In this document: piece by piece, positions 26,364 through 34,652 of the stretch
Layout of the letters: every line of letters starts with the position of its first letter
How positions within the stretch are numbered: position 1 is the stretch's first letter
Source: Sphingomonas aurea
GTDB taxonomy: Bacteria; Pseudomonadota; Alphaproteobacteria; Sphingomonadales; Sphingomonadaceae
Length of the DNA stretch: 64,000 nucleotides
Direction of reading: 5' to 3'
Assembly (NCBI RefSeq): GCF_030678875.1
Contig: NZ_JAUUDS010000006.1
Location: 124,001 to 188,000, forward strand
Made by a program: the position numbers and the translations under genes
The notes under the pieces: model-generated
Told to the model about the DNA's origin: nothing
The model's database searches: none
Seen by the model: the letters and a program-made list of their open reading frames with translations, nothing else

Positions 26364-27953
26364 CTACCCGCGCGTCAGTTCCACCATCACGACGTCATGA
26401 TCGCGCATCGGCAGGTCGAGCGTCGCGGTGCCGTCGCGCCCGGCCCGCACCGTCGACACCACCGGCCGGTCGCGGGTCAGCGACTGGAGCGTCGCCAGCT
26501 GCGCGGCATCCAGCGTCTCCGGTCGGCCCATTTCGAGATAGGCGGTATAGGCGTCGTTCTGGCGGAAACCCGTCCGGCGCGTGCGGACCGTATAGCGCCC
26601 CGGCGCCAGCCCGGCGACGCGCAGCCGCAGCGGCGCGGCGGCCGCCGCCGGGCGCACCCTGGTGAAGAAGGGCCGGTTGCTGACCGGCTGATCGGGCAAC
26701 ACGTCGCGCCACGCCAGCAGCTGGATCGCCTTGCCCTTCACCGCGGCGATGCTGTCGGGATCGCCGGTCGGCAGCTCGCGGTCGCCCAGCTCATGGAGAT
26801 ATTTATACGCGAACCAGGCCGGCTTGCGCACGCCCTGCGGCGTCATGAGGCCGAAGCCGCCCTCGAACGGCCGCTTCTGCGGCCCCGGCTCCTCGAACAG
26901 GTCGCTGAACGTCCAATAGCTCATGCCCTGGGCCAGTCCCTCGGTCCGGCGCAGCTTGGCGAGGATATAGGCGGCGCTCAGATAATCGTCGTGGATCGGG
27001 TCGCGCGGATTGTAGCTGGTGCTCCACTCGGTGAAGAACAGCGGGAGGCCGGGATGCTTCGACGCCTCGATCTCGGCGCGCACCTTGCGTACGTCGGCGA
27101 CGACCGCGTCGGGATTGCGCGACAGCTTGTTGTCGCCCTCGCCCCTCTCGTCGAGGAAGCCGCCCTCGACCCCGTAGGTGTGGGTGGCGATGAAATCGAC
27201 CGGCAGGCGGTGCGTATCGGCATAGGCCAGGAACTCCGGCACCCAGGCCGCGCCCGCCGTGGCCGGGCCGCCGACCCGCAATTGCGGGTCGATCGCCTTG
27301 ATCGCGCGCACCGTGCGGCCATAGTAATCGAGATAGGCGGCCTTGTCGGCGCCCTCCCAGAACCCGTCGAGATTGGGCTCGTTCCAGAATTCGAAATACC
27401 AGCGCCGCACTTCGTTCGCGCCATAGCGGGCGATGGCGTGGCGAACGAAGGCATCGACCAGCGCGGACCATTTCTCCGGCTGCGGGTGCGAGGTGTTGCC
27501 CTTCCAGTAGAACAGGGTCTGGTCCGACGTGCGCATCGCGTGCGGGGTGAAGCCCAGCTCCACGAACGGCCGGATGCCCAGCTTCAGCAGCCGGTCGTAG
27601 AGATAGTCGATCCGCGTCCAGTCATAGACCGGCCGCCCGTTCACCTCGCGATAGGTGCCGAGCGCGTCGTGGAACAGCGCGTGGAAGCGGATGTAGCGAA
27701 AGCCCAGCTCGCGCTGGACGATGGCGAGCTGCGCCAGGCTGTCGTCGCGGATGAGCACGCCGGGATAGTCGGAGCCGACCGACATCAGCGCCATCGGATC
27801 GCGCGGGCGGGTCGGCGCACGCGCGTCGACCCGGATCTCGCGGACCGCGGCGACCTCCGTCGGGGCTGCCTGTGCCGGCGGGGCCGCGAGCGGCAGCGCG
27901 CCCGCCAGGCCCAGGGCAAGCTGCCACTCCCATCGCTTCGCCATGCCCCGCAT
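26364..27953 (-). CDS. GH39 glycoside hydrolase (beta-xylosidase type)
   Basis: This 529-residue secreted enzyme has a signal peptide (MRGMAKRWEWQLALGLAGALPLAAPPAQA). The TIM barrel carries the acid/base motif FEFWNEPN near residue 190 and the nucleophile in LFFTEWS near 310; GFRYIRFHALFHD and THTYGVEGG are GH39 blocks. A C-terminal beta domain follows. GH39 enzymes release xylose from xylo-oligosaccharides, or iduronate in animal relatives. ATG 27953 is preceded by GAGGGAG; GTG 27968 is also in frame. It is not next to the arabinan locus at 57 kb but could act with it. Confidence 0.9.
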   Translation of the reverse strand: MRGMAKRWEWQLALGLAGALPLAAPPAQAAPTEVAAVREIRVDARAPTRPRDPMALMSVGSDYPGVLIRDDSLAQLAIVQRELGFRYIRFHALFHDALGTYREVNGRPVYDWTRIDYLYDRLLKLGIRPFVELGFTPHAMRTSDQTLFYWKGNTSHPQPEKWSALVDAFVRHAIARYGANEVRRWYFEFWNEPNLDGFWEGADKAAYLDYYGRTVRAIKAIDPQLRVGGPATAGAAWVPEFLAYADTHRLPVDFIATHTYGVEGGFLDERGEGDNKLSRNPDAVVADVRKVRAEIEASKHPGLPLFFTEWSTSYNPRDPIHDDYLSAAYILAKLRRTEGLAQGMSYWTFSDLFEEPGPQKRPFEGGFGLMTPQGVRKPAWFAYKYLHELGDRELPTGDPDSIAAVKGKAIQLLAWRDVLPDQPVSNRPFFTRVRPAAAAAPLRLRVAGLAPGRYTVRTRRTGFRQNDAYTAYLEMGRPETLDAAQLATLQSLTRDRPVVSTVRAGRDGTATLDLPMRDHDVVMVELTRG

Positions 27954-28038
27954 CCCGCTCTCCCTCACTTTATCTGTGATAGCGGTATCACGACATCGCG
28001 CAGGTGAAAAGCGTCTCTCATACAGGTGCTTGCGTGGA

Positions 28039-28674
28039 TTACCGATCCAGCCGCCGGCCCAGTGCCACGAACAGGTAGATGGCGGGCGGCACCAGCACGG
28101 CGGACAGCACCACCTTGGCGAGCATCTGGCCGAGCAGCAGCTCGCCTATCGGGAAGATGCCCAGGAATGCGATGCTGACGAACAGCAAGGTGTCTACCAC
28201 CTGGCTCAGGATGCTGGCGATGCCGGCGCGCAGCCAGAGGAGCTTGGCGCCCTCACGCCCCTTCAGCCACGAGAAAATGGTGACGTTCAGCGTCTGCGAG
28301 ATGCCATAGGCGACGATCCCGCCCGCCCAGATCCGCGGCGTGCCGCCCATCATCAGCGCGAACGCATCGGCGCGCGCCGGCTCCATCTGCGGACTGGCCG
28401 GCACCGCCAGGACGACGATCGCAAGCAGGATCGAGACGATCAGCGGCACGAAGCCGATCCGCACCAGCCGCGTCGCGGTGCGCGGCCCATGCAGTTCCGC
28501 CACCGCGCTGGAGGTGACGACCAGCAGCAGGAAGGCGAAGATTCCCGCCTCGACCGCGAGTGGTCCGAGCGCGACCTGCTTGTTGCCGAGCACTCCGGCG
28601 ATGCACACCATGCCGCCGTAGAAGATCGAGAAGGCGAACAGCGAAGGAGAGATGGCGGCGGGGCGGGTATCCAT
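28039..28674 (-). CDS. Queuosine precursor transporter (VUT/YhhQ family)
   Basis: A 211-residue membrane protein with six helices. FYGGMVCIAGVLGNKQVALGPLAVEAGIFAF at the start, the loop SSAVAELHGPRTATRLVRIGF and the DTLLFVSIAFLG segment identify the family that imports queuosine precursors such as preQ0/preQ1. A queuosine riboswitch was looked for upstream and not seen. It stands alone between GH39 and the nucleoside transporter. Confidence 0.9.
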   Translation of the reverse strand: MDTRPAAISPSLFAFSIFYGGMVCIAGVLGNKQVALGPLAVEAGIFAFLLLVVTSSAVAELHGPRTATRLVRIGFVPLIVSILLAIVVLAVPASPQMEPARADAFALMMGGTPRIWAGGIVAYGISQTLNVTIFSWLKGREGAKLLWLRAGIASILSQVVDTLLFVSIAFLGIFPIGELLLGQMLAKVVLSAVLVPPAIYLFVALGRRLDR

Positions 28675-28833
28675 CGCGGGACGCTAACGTCTGATGCCGC
28701 CGCGCACAATCGGCTGTCCTAATGCCGCGATTTATGGTGATAACCCGGCAAACCGGGATTGGGACGGGCCGCGGGCCCGCGAGCATGGGATGACGGGCGT
28801 GACCTTCGCGACTTTTCACGGGCGGCCGCACGC

Positions 28834-30171
28834 GTGAGCCGGCTGCTGATCGGCATTGCCGGCATCATCGTCATCCTGGGCATCGCCGTCCTGATCTCGA
28901 CCGACCGGCGCGCGATCCGGCTGCGCGTGGTCGGCGCCGCCTTCGCGCTACAGGCGGTGATCGCCGTGGTGGTGCTCTATTGGGGGCCGGGGCGCGCGGC
29001 GCTGGCGACCGCGTCGGAAGGGGTGGCGGCGCTGCTCGGTTACTCGCAGCGCGGCACCGAATTCCTGTTCGGCAACCTCGCCAGCCCGGCGGTCGGCGGC
29101 ACCAGCTTCGCGATCGCGGCGCTGCCGGTCATCATCTTCTTCGCCAGCTTGGTGTCGATCCTCTATTATCTGGGCGTCATGCAGCTGGTGGTGCGCTGGG
29201 TCGGCGGCGCGATCGAGAAGGTGGTCGGCACCTCCAAGGTCGAATCGCTGTGTGCGGCGGCGAACATCTTCGTCGGCCAGTCCGAATCGCCGCTGGTCAT
29301 CCGCCCCTATCTGGCCGGGCTGACCCCGCCGCAGCTGTTCACGGTGATGACCAGCGGCATGGCCGGCGTGGCCGGCACGATCCTGGCGGCATATGCGTCG
29401 ATGGGCATCCGCATCGAGTATCTGCTGGCGGCGAGCTTCATGGCAGCGCCGGGCGGCATATTGATGGCCAAGATCGTGATGCCCGACCGCAGCCTGCCGC
29501 CCGAGGGCGAGCTGCCGCTGGGCGACCAGCCCGATGAGGGCCGCGTGATCCAGCTGGCCGAGCACCGGATCAGCGGCCAGGGCCCAGCCGCGCTGCTGCC
29601 CGAGGGTGGCACGCCGGGCGAGCCGATGCCCGAGGCGACGCACGACGAGGAGAAGCCCGCCAACATCATCATGGCGGCGGCGCAAGGGGCGCAGACCGGC
29701 GTGCGGCTGGCCGTGGCAGTCGGCGCGATGGTGCTGGCGTTCGTCGCCCTGGTCGCGCTTGCCAATGGGCTGCTCGGCGGGGTCGGGCGCTGGTTCGGGA
29801 TTGCCGACCTGTCGTTCCAAGGGCTGCTCGGCTATGTCTTCGCGCCGGTCATGGTGCTCCTCAACATCCCGTGGAGCGAGGCGGGGATCGCCGGCGGGCT
29901 GTTCGGGCAGAAGATCGTGCTGAACGAGTTCGTCGCCTATATCGATCTCGGCAAGCAGGCGGCGGTGCTCAGCCCGCGCACGGTGGCGGTCATCACCTTT
30001 GCCTTGTGCGGCTTCGCCAATTTCTCGTCGATCGCGATCCAGATGGCGGTGACCGGCAGTCTTGCCCCCAACCAGCGACCGATGATCGCCCGCCTTGGCA
30101 TCCGCGCGCTGATTGCGGGGAGCCTGGCGAACCTGATGTCGGCGGCGCTGGCGGGATTGCTGATCGGCTGA
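28834..30171 (+). CDS. Concentrative nucleoside transporter (NupC family)
   Basis: A 445-residue inner-membrane CNT transporter with about ten helices. The nucleoside-binding motifs are FVGQSESPLVIRPYL with the conserved GQSE near residue 152 and, in the second half, NEFVAYIDLG; LCGFANFSSIAIQ is the second hairpin signature. It imports nucleosides with Na+ or H+. A non-conserved polar insert (EGELPLGDQPDEGR ... THDEEKP, about 230-275) sits in a cytoplasmic loop. Start GTG 28834 gives the canonical N-terminus; an upstream TTG at 28759 is less likely. Confidence 0.93.
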   Translation: MSRLLIGIAGIIVILGIAVLISTDRRAIRLRVVGAAFALQAVIAVVVLYWGPGRAALATASEGVAALLGYSQRGTEFLFGNLASPAVGGTSFAIAALPVIIFFASLVSILYYLGVMQLVVRWVGGAIEKVVGTSKVESLCAAANIFVGQSESPLVIRPYLAGLTPPQLFTVMTSGMAGVAGTILAAYASMGIRIEYLLAASFMAAPGGILMAKIVMPDRSLPPEGELPLGDQPDEGRVIQLAEHRISGQGPAALLPEGGTPGEPMPEATHDEEKPANIIMAAAQGAQTGVRLAVAVGAMVLAFVALVALANGLLGGVGRWFGIADLSFQGLLGYVFAPVMVLLNIPWSEAGIAGGLFGQKIVLNEFVAYIDLGKQAAVLSPRTVAVITFALCGFANFSSIAIQMAVTGSLAPNQRPMIARLGIRALIAGSLANLMSAALAGLLIG

Positions 30172-30183
30172 TCCTTGTGACCA

Positions 30184-30201
30184 TGTAGCATCAATGCTAC
30201 A
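30184..30201. promoter_or_regulatory. Likely toxin-antitoxin operator
   Basis: TGTAGCATCAATGCTACA is a perfect palindrome with 8-base arms and a 2-base centre, eight bases before the antitoxin start. Phd/VapB-type antitoxins bind such sites to repress their own operon. Confidence 0.75.
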
Positions 30202-30209
30202 TTGCTGTC

Positions 30210-30467
30210 ATGACCCGCCACTTCACCGCCCGCGAGTTCAACCAGGACATCGCCGGCGCCAAGCGCGCGGCGCGGGAGGGGCCGGTCATCATCACCGATC
30301 GCGGCCAGCCGGCGCATGTGCTGCTGAGCTATGACGAGTATCGGCGGCTGGGGGGTGAGGCGCGGGGGCTGGTCGACCTGCTGGCCTGGCCGGGCACGGA
30401 GGACATCGCACTCACCCTGGCCCCGCGGGCAATGGCGACGCCTTTCGCGTTCGATACGGAGGAATGA
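30210..30467 (+). CDS. Type II antitoxin, Phd/YefM family
   Basis: An 85-residue antitoxin. The N-terminal half (FTAREFNQDIAGAKRAAREGPVIITDRGQPAHVLLSYDEYRRL) is the Phd/YefM DNA-binding fold. The C-terminal 30 residues should be disordered and wrap the toxin active site. It overlaps the PIN toxin by four bases (ATGA) and has a palindromic operator upstream, so it probably autoregulates the pair. Confidence 0.93.
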   Translation: MTRHFTAREFNQDIAGAKRAAREGPVIITDRGQPAHVLLSYDEYRRLGGEARGLVDLLAWPGTEDIALTLAPRAMATPFAFDTEE

Positions 30468-30895
30468 TCCTCCTCGATACCAACGTCGTGTCTGAACTGC
30501 GGCAGCGACGGGGTGGACCCGACCCGCAGGTCATGGCGTGGCTTACCGAACAGGATGAGGAAGCGACGTTCCTTTCGGCGATGACCGTGCTCGAACTGGA
30601 GCGGGGCATGCTGCTGCTGGAGCGGCGCGATGCCGATCAGGGGCAGCGGCTACGTTTGTGGTGGGAGGCGGCGATCCTGCCACGCTTCTCGGCACGCATT
30701 CTGCCGGTCGGCGCGGAGATCGCCCGCGTTGCAGCGCGGCTTCATGTCCCGGACCCGCGCCCGGAGATCGATGCTCTGATCTCCGCCACCGCACTGGTCC
30801 ACGGATTGATGCTCGCCACCCGCAATGTGCGCGATTTCGCCGGCACCGGCGTGCGGCTGGTCGATCCCTGGGCGTATGGCACCGCATCACAATAG
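30464..30895 (+). CDS. PIN-domain toxin (VapC/FitB-like)
   Basis: A 143-residue PIN-domain ribonuclease toxin. Acidic metal ligands are visible: Asp5 in LLDTNVVSEL, Glu in VLELERG near 43, Asp in PEIDALISATA near 103, and the terminal Asp in RNVRDF near 121. All four are present, so it should be active when free. Members cut tRNA or rRNA; the target here is unknown. It is co-translated with its Phd-type antitoxin, an antitoxin type more often seen with Doc or YoeB but common for FitB-like PIN toxins. Confidence 0.93.
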   Translation: MILLDTNVVSELRQRRGGPDPQVMAWLTEQDEEATFLSAMTVLELERGMLLLERRDADQGQRLRLWWEAAILPRFSARILPVGAEIARVAARLHVPDPRPEIDALISATALVHGLMLATRNVRDFAGTGVRLVDPWAYGTASQ

Positions 30896-30911
30896 CCCGC
30901 CATTTTCCCCC

Positions 30912-30942
30912 TTGCGGCTGACGCAGCGTCAACCGCTATCCC
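30912..30942 (+). promoter_or_regulatory. MerR-type promoter with palindromic operator
   Basis: TTGCGG (30912) and TATCCC (30937) are separated by 19 bases, and the palindrome TGACGCAGCGTCA (30919-30931) sits in the spacer. That is the layout of MerR-activated promoters. A transcript from it would begin at or next to the ATG at 30950, giving a leaderless mRNA. Confidence 0.55.
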
Positions 30943-30949
30943 CTGTCCG

Positions 30950-31708
30950 ATGGAACAGGCGATCGACATTGCGGAGGTGGCGCGGGCCACGGGGCTGACG
31001 GCGCGGGCGCTGCGCTTCTACGAGGGGCGCGGGCTGGTGCGGCCGTTGCGCAGTGCCGGCGGGCGGCGGCTGTACGGGCCGGGGCAGCTCGCACGGCTGC
31101 ACGCGGTCGTCGCGCTGAAGCGGGCGGGCTTCACGCTCGCCCGAATCGCAGAGCTGCTCGGCGACCGACAGGTCGACCTGCCCCGCCTCGTCGCCGCACA
31201 GCTGGCGGCGATCGACGCCCGTGCCGCCGATCTCGCGGCCGCGCGTACCCTGTTGTGCGCCGTCCAGTCCCGCCTCGACCGCCGCGAGCCGGTCGACGTC
31301 GCGACCCTGTGCTCGCTCATTCGAACCGGAGACATGACGATGGAACAGCAGAACTGGAAGGCGGTGTCCGACCGCTATCTGAGCGCACAGGCCGAGGCCG
31401 ACTTCGCCGACGCGGCGATGCCTGCCGATTTCGACCAGGCGGCATATGCCGCGCAGTGGACCGACCTGTCGGCGCGGATCGCGGCGGCGCTGCCGCTCGA
31501 CCCGCACTCGGCGGAGGCAGGCGCGTTGTTCGACGCGTGGCAGGCGCTGCTCGCGCCCTTCACCCAGGTCGCCACCCCGGCGATGATGGCCGGGGTGACG
31601 CGGATGTACGACGACATGCCGAATTGGCAGGACGAACAGGCGCCGCCGTTCCCGCACGACGTCTGGACCTTCATCCGCCGCGTCGGCGAGGTGCGACGCG
31701 GCGGATAG
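30950..31708 (+). CDS. MerR-family regulator with TipAS-like domain
   Basis: A 252-residue regulator. Residues 5-75 are the MerR winged helix (IAEVARATGLTARALRFYEGRGLVRP, RRLYGPGQLARLHAV). A dimer helix follows to about 125. The C-terminal part (NWKAVSDRYLSAQAEADFADAAMPADFDQAAYAAQW ...) matches the TipAS domain that binds thiopeptide-like or other multidrug ligands. It probably activates its own promoter, whose palindrome is described above. No efflux or modification gene adjoins it, so the rest of the regulon is unknown. Confidence 0.9.
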   Translation: MEQAIDIAEVARATGLTARALRFYEGRGLVRPLRSAGGRRLYGPGQLARLHAVVALKRAGFTLARIAELLGDRQVDLPRLVAAQLAAIDARAADLAAARTLLCAVQSRLDRREPVDVATLCSLIRTGDMTMEQQNWKAVSDRYLSAQAEADFADAAMPADFDQAAYAAQWTDLSARIAAALPLDPHSAEAGALFDAWQALLAPFTQVATPAMMAGVTRMYDDMPNWQDEQAPPFPHDVWTFIRRVGEVRRGG

Positions 31709-31715
31709 GCTGCCG

Positions 31716-33212
31716 TCAGGCGAAGCGCACGCCCACCTTGCGGCGGCGGCGGGCGGCGGCACCGACCATGGCGAAGCCGGTCAGCATCAGCGCCCAGGTC
31801 GCGGGCTCGGGCACCGCGGCGGTCAGCGAGGCATATTCGGCCTCGCTCAGCCGAAAGCTGTAGACCATGTTGGGCAGCAGCGTGGTGCCCGCCGGGCAGC
31901 CGGCGCCGAGCGCCACCTGCACGCTGGTGCCGCTGCCGTTCACGCCGCTGGTGCACACGTCGAACTGCGTGCCGCTGCCGTTCTGGGTCACCGAATAGTC
32001 GTTGTCGGTGACGACGATCAGCGTGTAGCTGCCGTCCGCCAGCCGCGGGCCGAAGGCGAAGCCCTCGATCTTCTCGGGCACCGGCTGTCCCATCGCGCGC
32101 AGCGCGGCGGCGATGTCGAGGAACGGCGTGGCGCTTTTCGCCACCGGAGTGACGCCGGCGGGCAGGCCGTTGCTGCCGGCCACGCTGATATTCTTCACGT
32201 CGGTCGCGTTCGTCAGGTCGATCTTGAAGATCTGCTTGCTGCCGACCGGCTTGGCGCCGTTGGGATCGTCGACGCCGAAGCCGCGATTGTCGCGCTCCAG
32301 CACCAGCAGCGTCTTGTCGCCGACCGCCTGGATCGCTGACACGCCGATCGAGCGGCCCTGCTTGTCGCTCTTGAAATCGTCCGAGGTACCGGGGATTCGG
32401 TCGTTGATGTCGGTCAGCGATTCGAGCTGATAGACATATTGCGCGGTCTGCTTGCCGGTCGCGACGTCGAAGGCGACGATGCGCGTGTTGCGGCTGTAGA
32501 TGCCCGGCGCATCGCTCGACTTGGCGGGCTTGCCGTCCTGCTGCAGCGGGTCCTGGAGGATGGCATAGGCGGTCTTGCCGTCGGGGCTGATCGTCAGCCC
32601 CTCGAACCCGCGATTGTCCTGCCGGCCGCTTGCCGAGGTGGGATAGCCGTCGACATAGTTGACGTTGCCGCTGGCGTCACGGGGCAGCAGGTTCGACGGC
32701 GTCTCGAATGCGCGGACGAACTGGCCGCCCTTGGTGAACTCATAGACGGAAGGGCCGTACTCGTCGGAGACGAGCAAATTGCCGTTCGGCAGCCGCGCCA
32801 GCCCCTCCGGATCGAGCGAGCGGCCGAGGGTGCCCGAATTGCCGTTCAGCAGCTGCGGGTTCTGGCCGTCGTAATTCTGGCCGGCCACGGTGTAGAGCGT
32901 GGTGTTGGTCAGGGTGAAGCCGCCAATCGCGCCGGTGTTCTGGTTGATGTCGAGCGTGAAGCCCTGCAGCCGCGGCGCATAGGACAGAACGCCGCCGCCG
33001 GGACCGCGATCGGTCGTGCTCCAGAAGGTCTGCGTGCCCGCATCGTAGATCAGGTCCGACCCGAAGCCGCCGAAGCGGTTGTTGCCGACGCCCGACAGCC
33101 CCGACAGGTCGGTGCCGTTGGGCACGGCCAGCGCCGAGACGAGGGTGACAGCGGCGGCAGGCAGCGGCGCGAGCAAGGCGGCGGCGGTGGCGAGCAGGAA
33201 CGACGGACGCAT
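31716..33212 (-). CDS. Phytase-like esterase with PEP-CTERM anchor
   Basis: A 498-residue secreted protein with a signal peptide (MRPSFLLATAAALLAPLPAAA). A six-bladed phytase-like esterase fold follows, with FGGFGSDLIYDAGTQTFWSTTDRGP, DPEGLARLPNGNLLVSDEYGP, DNRGFEGLTISPDGKTAYAIL and KIEGFAFGP as blade motifs. The C-terminus is a PEP-CTERM sorting signal: VPEPATWALML, a hydrophobic helix and RRRR. It needs an exosortase to be processed; none is in the window. The substrate (phosphoester or ester) is unclear. ATG 33212 is preceded by AGGGGAG. Confidence 0.9.
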   Translation of the reverse strand: MRPSFLLATAAALLAPLPAAAVTLVSALAVPNGTDLSGLSGVGNNRFGGFGSDLIYDAGTQTFWSTTDRGPGGGVLSYAPRLQGFTLDINQNTGAIGGFTLTNTTLYTVAGQNYDGQNPQLLNGNSGTLGRSLDPEGLARLPNGNLLVSDEYGPSVYEFTKGGQFVRAFETPSNLLPRDASGNVNYVDGYPTSASGRQDNRGFEGLTISPDGKTAYAILQDPLQQDGKPAKSSDAPGIYSRNTRIVAFDVATGKQTAQYVYQLESLTDINDRIPGTSDDFKSDKQGRSIGVSAIQAVGDKTLLVLERDNRGFGVDDPNGAKPVGSKQIFKIDLTNATDVKNISVAGSNGLPAGVTPVAKSATPFLDIAAALRAMGQPVPEKIEGFAFGPRLADGSYTLIVVTDNDYSVTQNGSGTQFDVCTSGVNGSGTSVQVALGAGCPAGTTLLPNMVYSFRLSEAEYASLTAAVPEPATWALMLTGFAMVGAAARRRRKVGVRFA

Positions 33213-33328
33213 GATGGTAACTCCCCTGTTTACCATCGTGCCAGACAGGCATCGCGTTACGCGCCCGTGACGAAGCCGCGACCGTTTCGCGACAGGTTGC
33301 GGGCGTGTCGTTTCGACACAGGAGAAGC

Positions 33329-33701
33329 TTTCGCGCTAAGACGCGAAGACGCCAAGATAAAAGAAGGAAGTGGGGTTCACGCGGAGCCGCGGAGACGCGG
33401 AGATGTATCGGGCGCGGCAGCGCACCCTCATCATCCCCGACCGCAGATCAAGAGCTGCCGCGGGACCGCGCGAGACACCTCCGCTCCTCCGCGCCTCCGC
33501 GTGAACCCTTGTCGTCTTGAGGCCAATTGCGATCACGACTGCGCACCCCTCCCCTTCAGGGGAGGGGCCGGGGATGGGCGTATCCGCAGGCGCGCCACCC
33601 GGGGAAGCGCCCCACCCCAACTCCTCTCCTGAAGGGGAGGGGCTTGATGCGTGCCGTCCTGATCGCACTCGCCTCTAGCGTCTTGGCGTCTTCGCGCGAA
33701 A
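33329..33701. repeat. Nested inverted repeats (three layers)
   Basis: This gene-free stretch holds three nested palindromes. The outer arms are CGCGAAGACGCCAAG at 33342-33356 with its exact complement at 33682-33696. The middle arms are GGGTTCACGCGGAG at 33373-33386 with its exact complement at 33495-33508. A family B copy lies at 33546-33642. No coding signal is visible in the roughly 500 bases between the esterase start and the dehydrogenase stop. The start-side 100 bases should carry the esterase promoter. Confidence 0.75.
33546..33642. repeat. Palindromic repeat, family B copy 3
   Basis: The arms are CCCCTCCCCTTCAGGGG and its complement, as at 15633 and 18944, with a few changes (CTCCTCTCCTGAAGGGG in the right arm). 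Confidence 0.85.
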
Positions 33702-33721
33702 TCATGGGTCCGCGCGGCGGA

Positions 33722-34591
33722 TTACCGCGTCGGCACCGGCTCCGCGCCCGAATAATCGTAGAAGCCGCGACCGGTCTTGCGGCCGTACCAGCCCGCCTCG
33801 ACATATTTCACCAGCAGCGGCGCGGGGCGGAACTTGGGATCGCCGGTGCCCTCGAACAGGACGCGGGTGATCTCGAGGCAGGTGTCGAGCCCGATGAAGT
33901 CGGCCAGCGTCAGCGGCCCCATCGGATGGTTCAGCCCGAGCTGGCAGGCGGCGTCGATGTCGGGGATGGTGGCCACCCCCTCGCCCAGGGCGAAGCACGC
34001 CTCGTTCAGCATCGGCATCAGCACGCGGTTGACGATGAAGCCGGGGGCGTCGTTGGCACGCACCACCCGCTTGCCGAGCGCCTGGGCATACTCCTCCACC
34101 TTCGCCACCGTCGCGTCGCTGGTGGCGAGGCCGCGGATCAGCTCGATCAGGCCCATGACCGGTACCGGGTTGAAGAAATGGACCCCGACGAAGCGCGCCG
34201 CATCGGGGGCCGCCTGCGCCAGCCGGGTGATCGGGATCGACGAGGTGTTCGACGCCAGCACCGCGTCGGGGCCGAGCACCTTGCCGACATCGGCGAAGAT
34301 CTGGCGCTTTACACCCTCGCGCTCGGTCGCCGCCTCGATCACCAGCGCGCAGTCGCCCATCGCCGCGACGCCGTCGACCGGCTCGATCAGCGCGAGCGCC
34401 GCATCGCGCGCGTCGGCGGCGATCTTCTCCTTGGCGACCAGCCGGTCGAGCTGCCTGGCGATGCCCGCCCTGCCCTTGTCCGCCTGCTCCCGCGAGACAT
34501 CGGCGAGCAGCACGCGGTAGCCGGCCTGTGCCGATACCTGCGCGATCCCCGCGCCCATCTGACCCGCCCCGATCACGCCAATCGTCTGCAT
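33722..34591 (-). CDS. 3-hydroxybutyryl-CoA dehydrogenase
   Basis: A 289-residue NAD(P)-dependent dehydrogenase of short-chain (S)-3-hydroxyacyl-CoA. The Rossmann motif [16 protein letters not shown] starts at residue 3. [34 protein letters not shown] with the catalytic His, and [19 protein letters not shown] follow, then the C-terminal helical domain ([18 protein letters not shown]). It acts in butyrate/fatty-acid catabolism and possibly in supplying C4 units; it makes the S isomer, so it does not feed PhaC directly. ATG 34591 has AAGGAG upstream. Confidence 0.95.
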   Translation of the reverse strand: MQTIGVIGAGQMGAGIAQVSAQAGYRVLLADVSREQADKGRAGIARQLDRLVAKEKIAADARDAALALIEPVDGVAAMGDCALVIEAATEREGVKRQIFADVGKVLGPDAVLASNTSSIPITRLAQAAPDAARFVGVHFFNPVPVMGLIELIRGLATSDATVAKVEEYAQALGKRVVRANDAPGFIVNRVLMPMLNEACFALGEGVATIPDIDAACQLGLNHPMGPLTLADFIGLDTCLEITRVLFEGTGDPKFRPAPLLVKYVEAGWYGRKTGRGFYDYSGAEPVPTR

Positions 34592-34652
34592 CACGTATCT
34601 CCTTGGGCCGGGCTGTAGCGGCTGGGGAACGCCGCTGCCAGCCGCGCCGTTG

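Noticed and set aside
28675..28833. preQ1 riboswitch before the queuosine precursor transporter
   Set aside because: No short C-rich hairpin with A-rich tail typical of preQ1-I was recognised near the start.
33722..34591. Reading the dehydrogenase as part of the PHA synthesis pathway
   Set aside because: FadB-type enzymes make the S isomer of 3-hydroxybutyryl-CoA, whereas PhaC needs the R isomer, and the gene is 27 kb from phaC.
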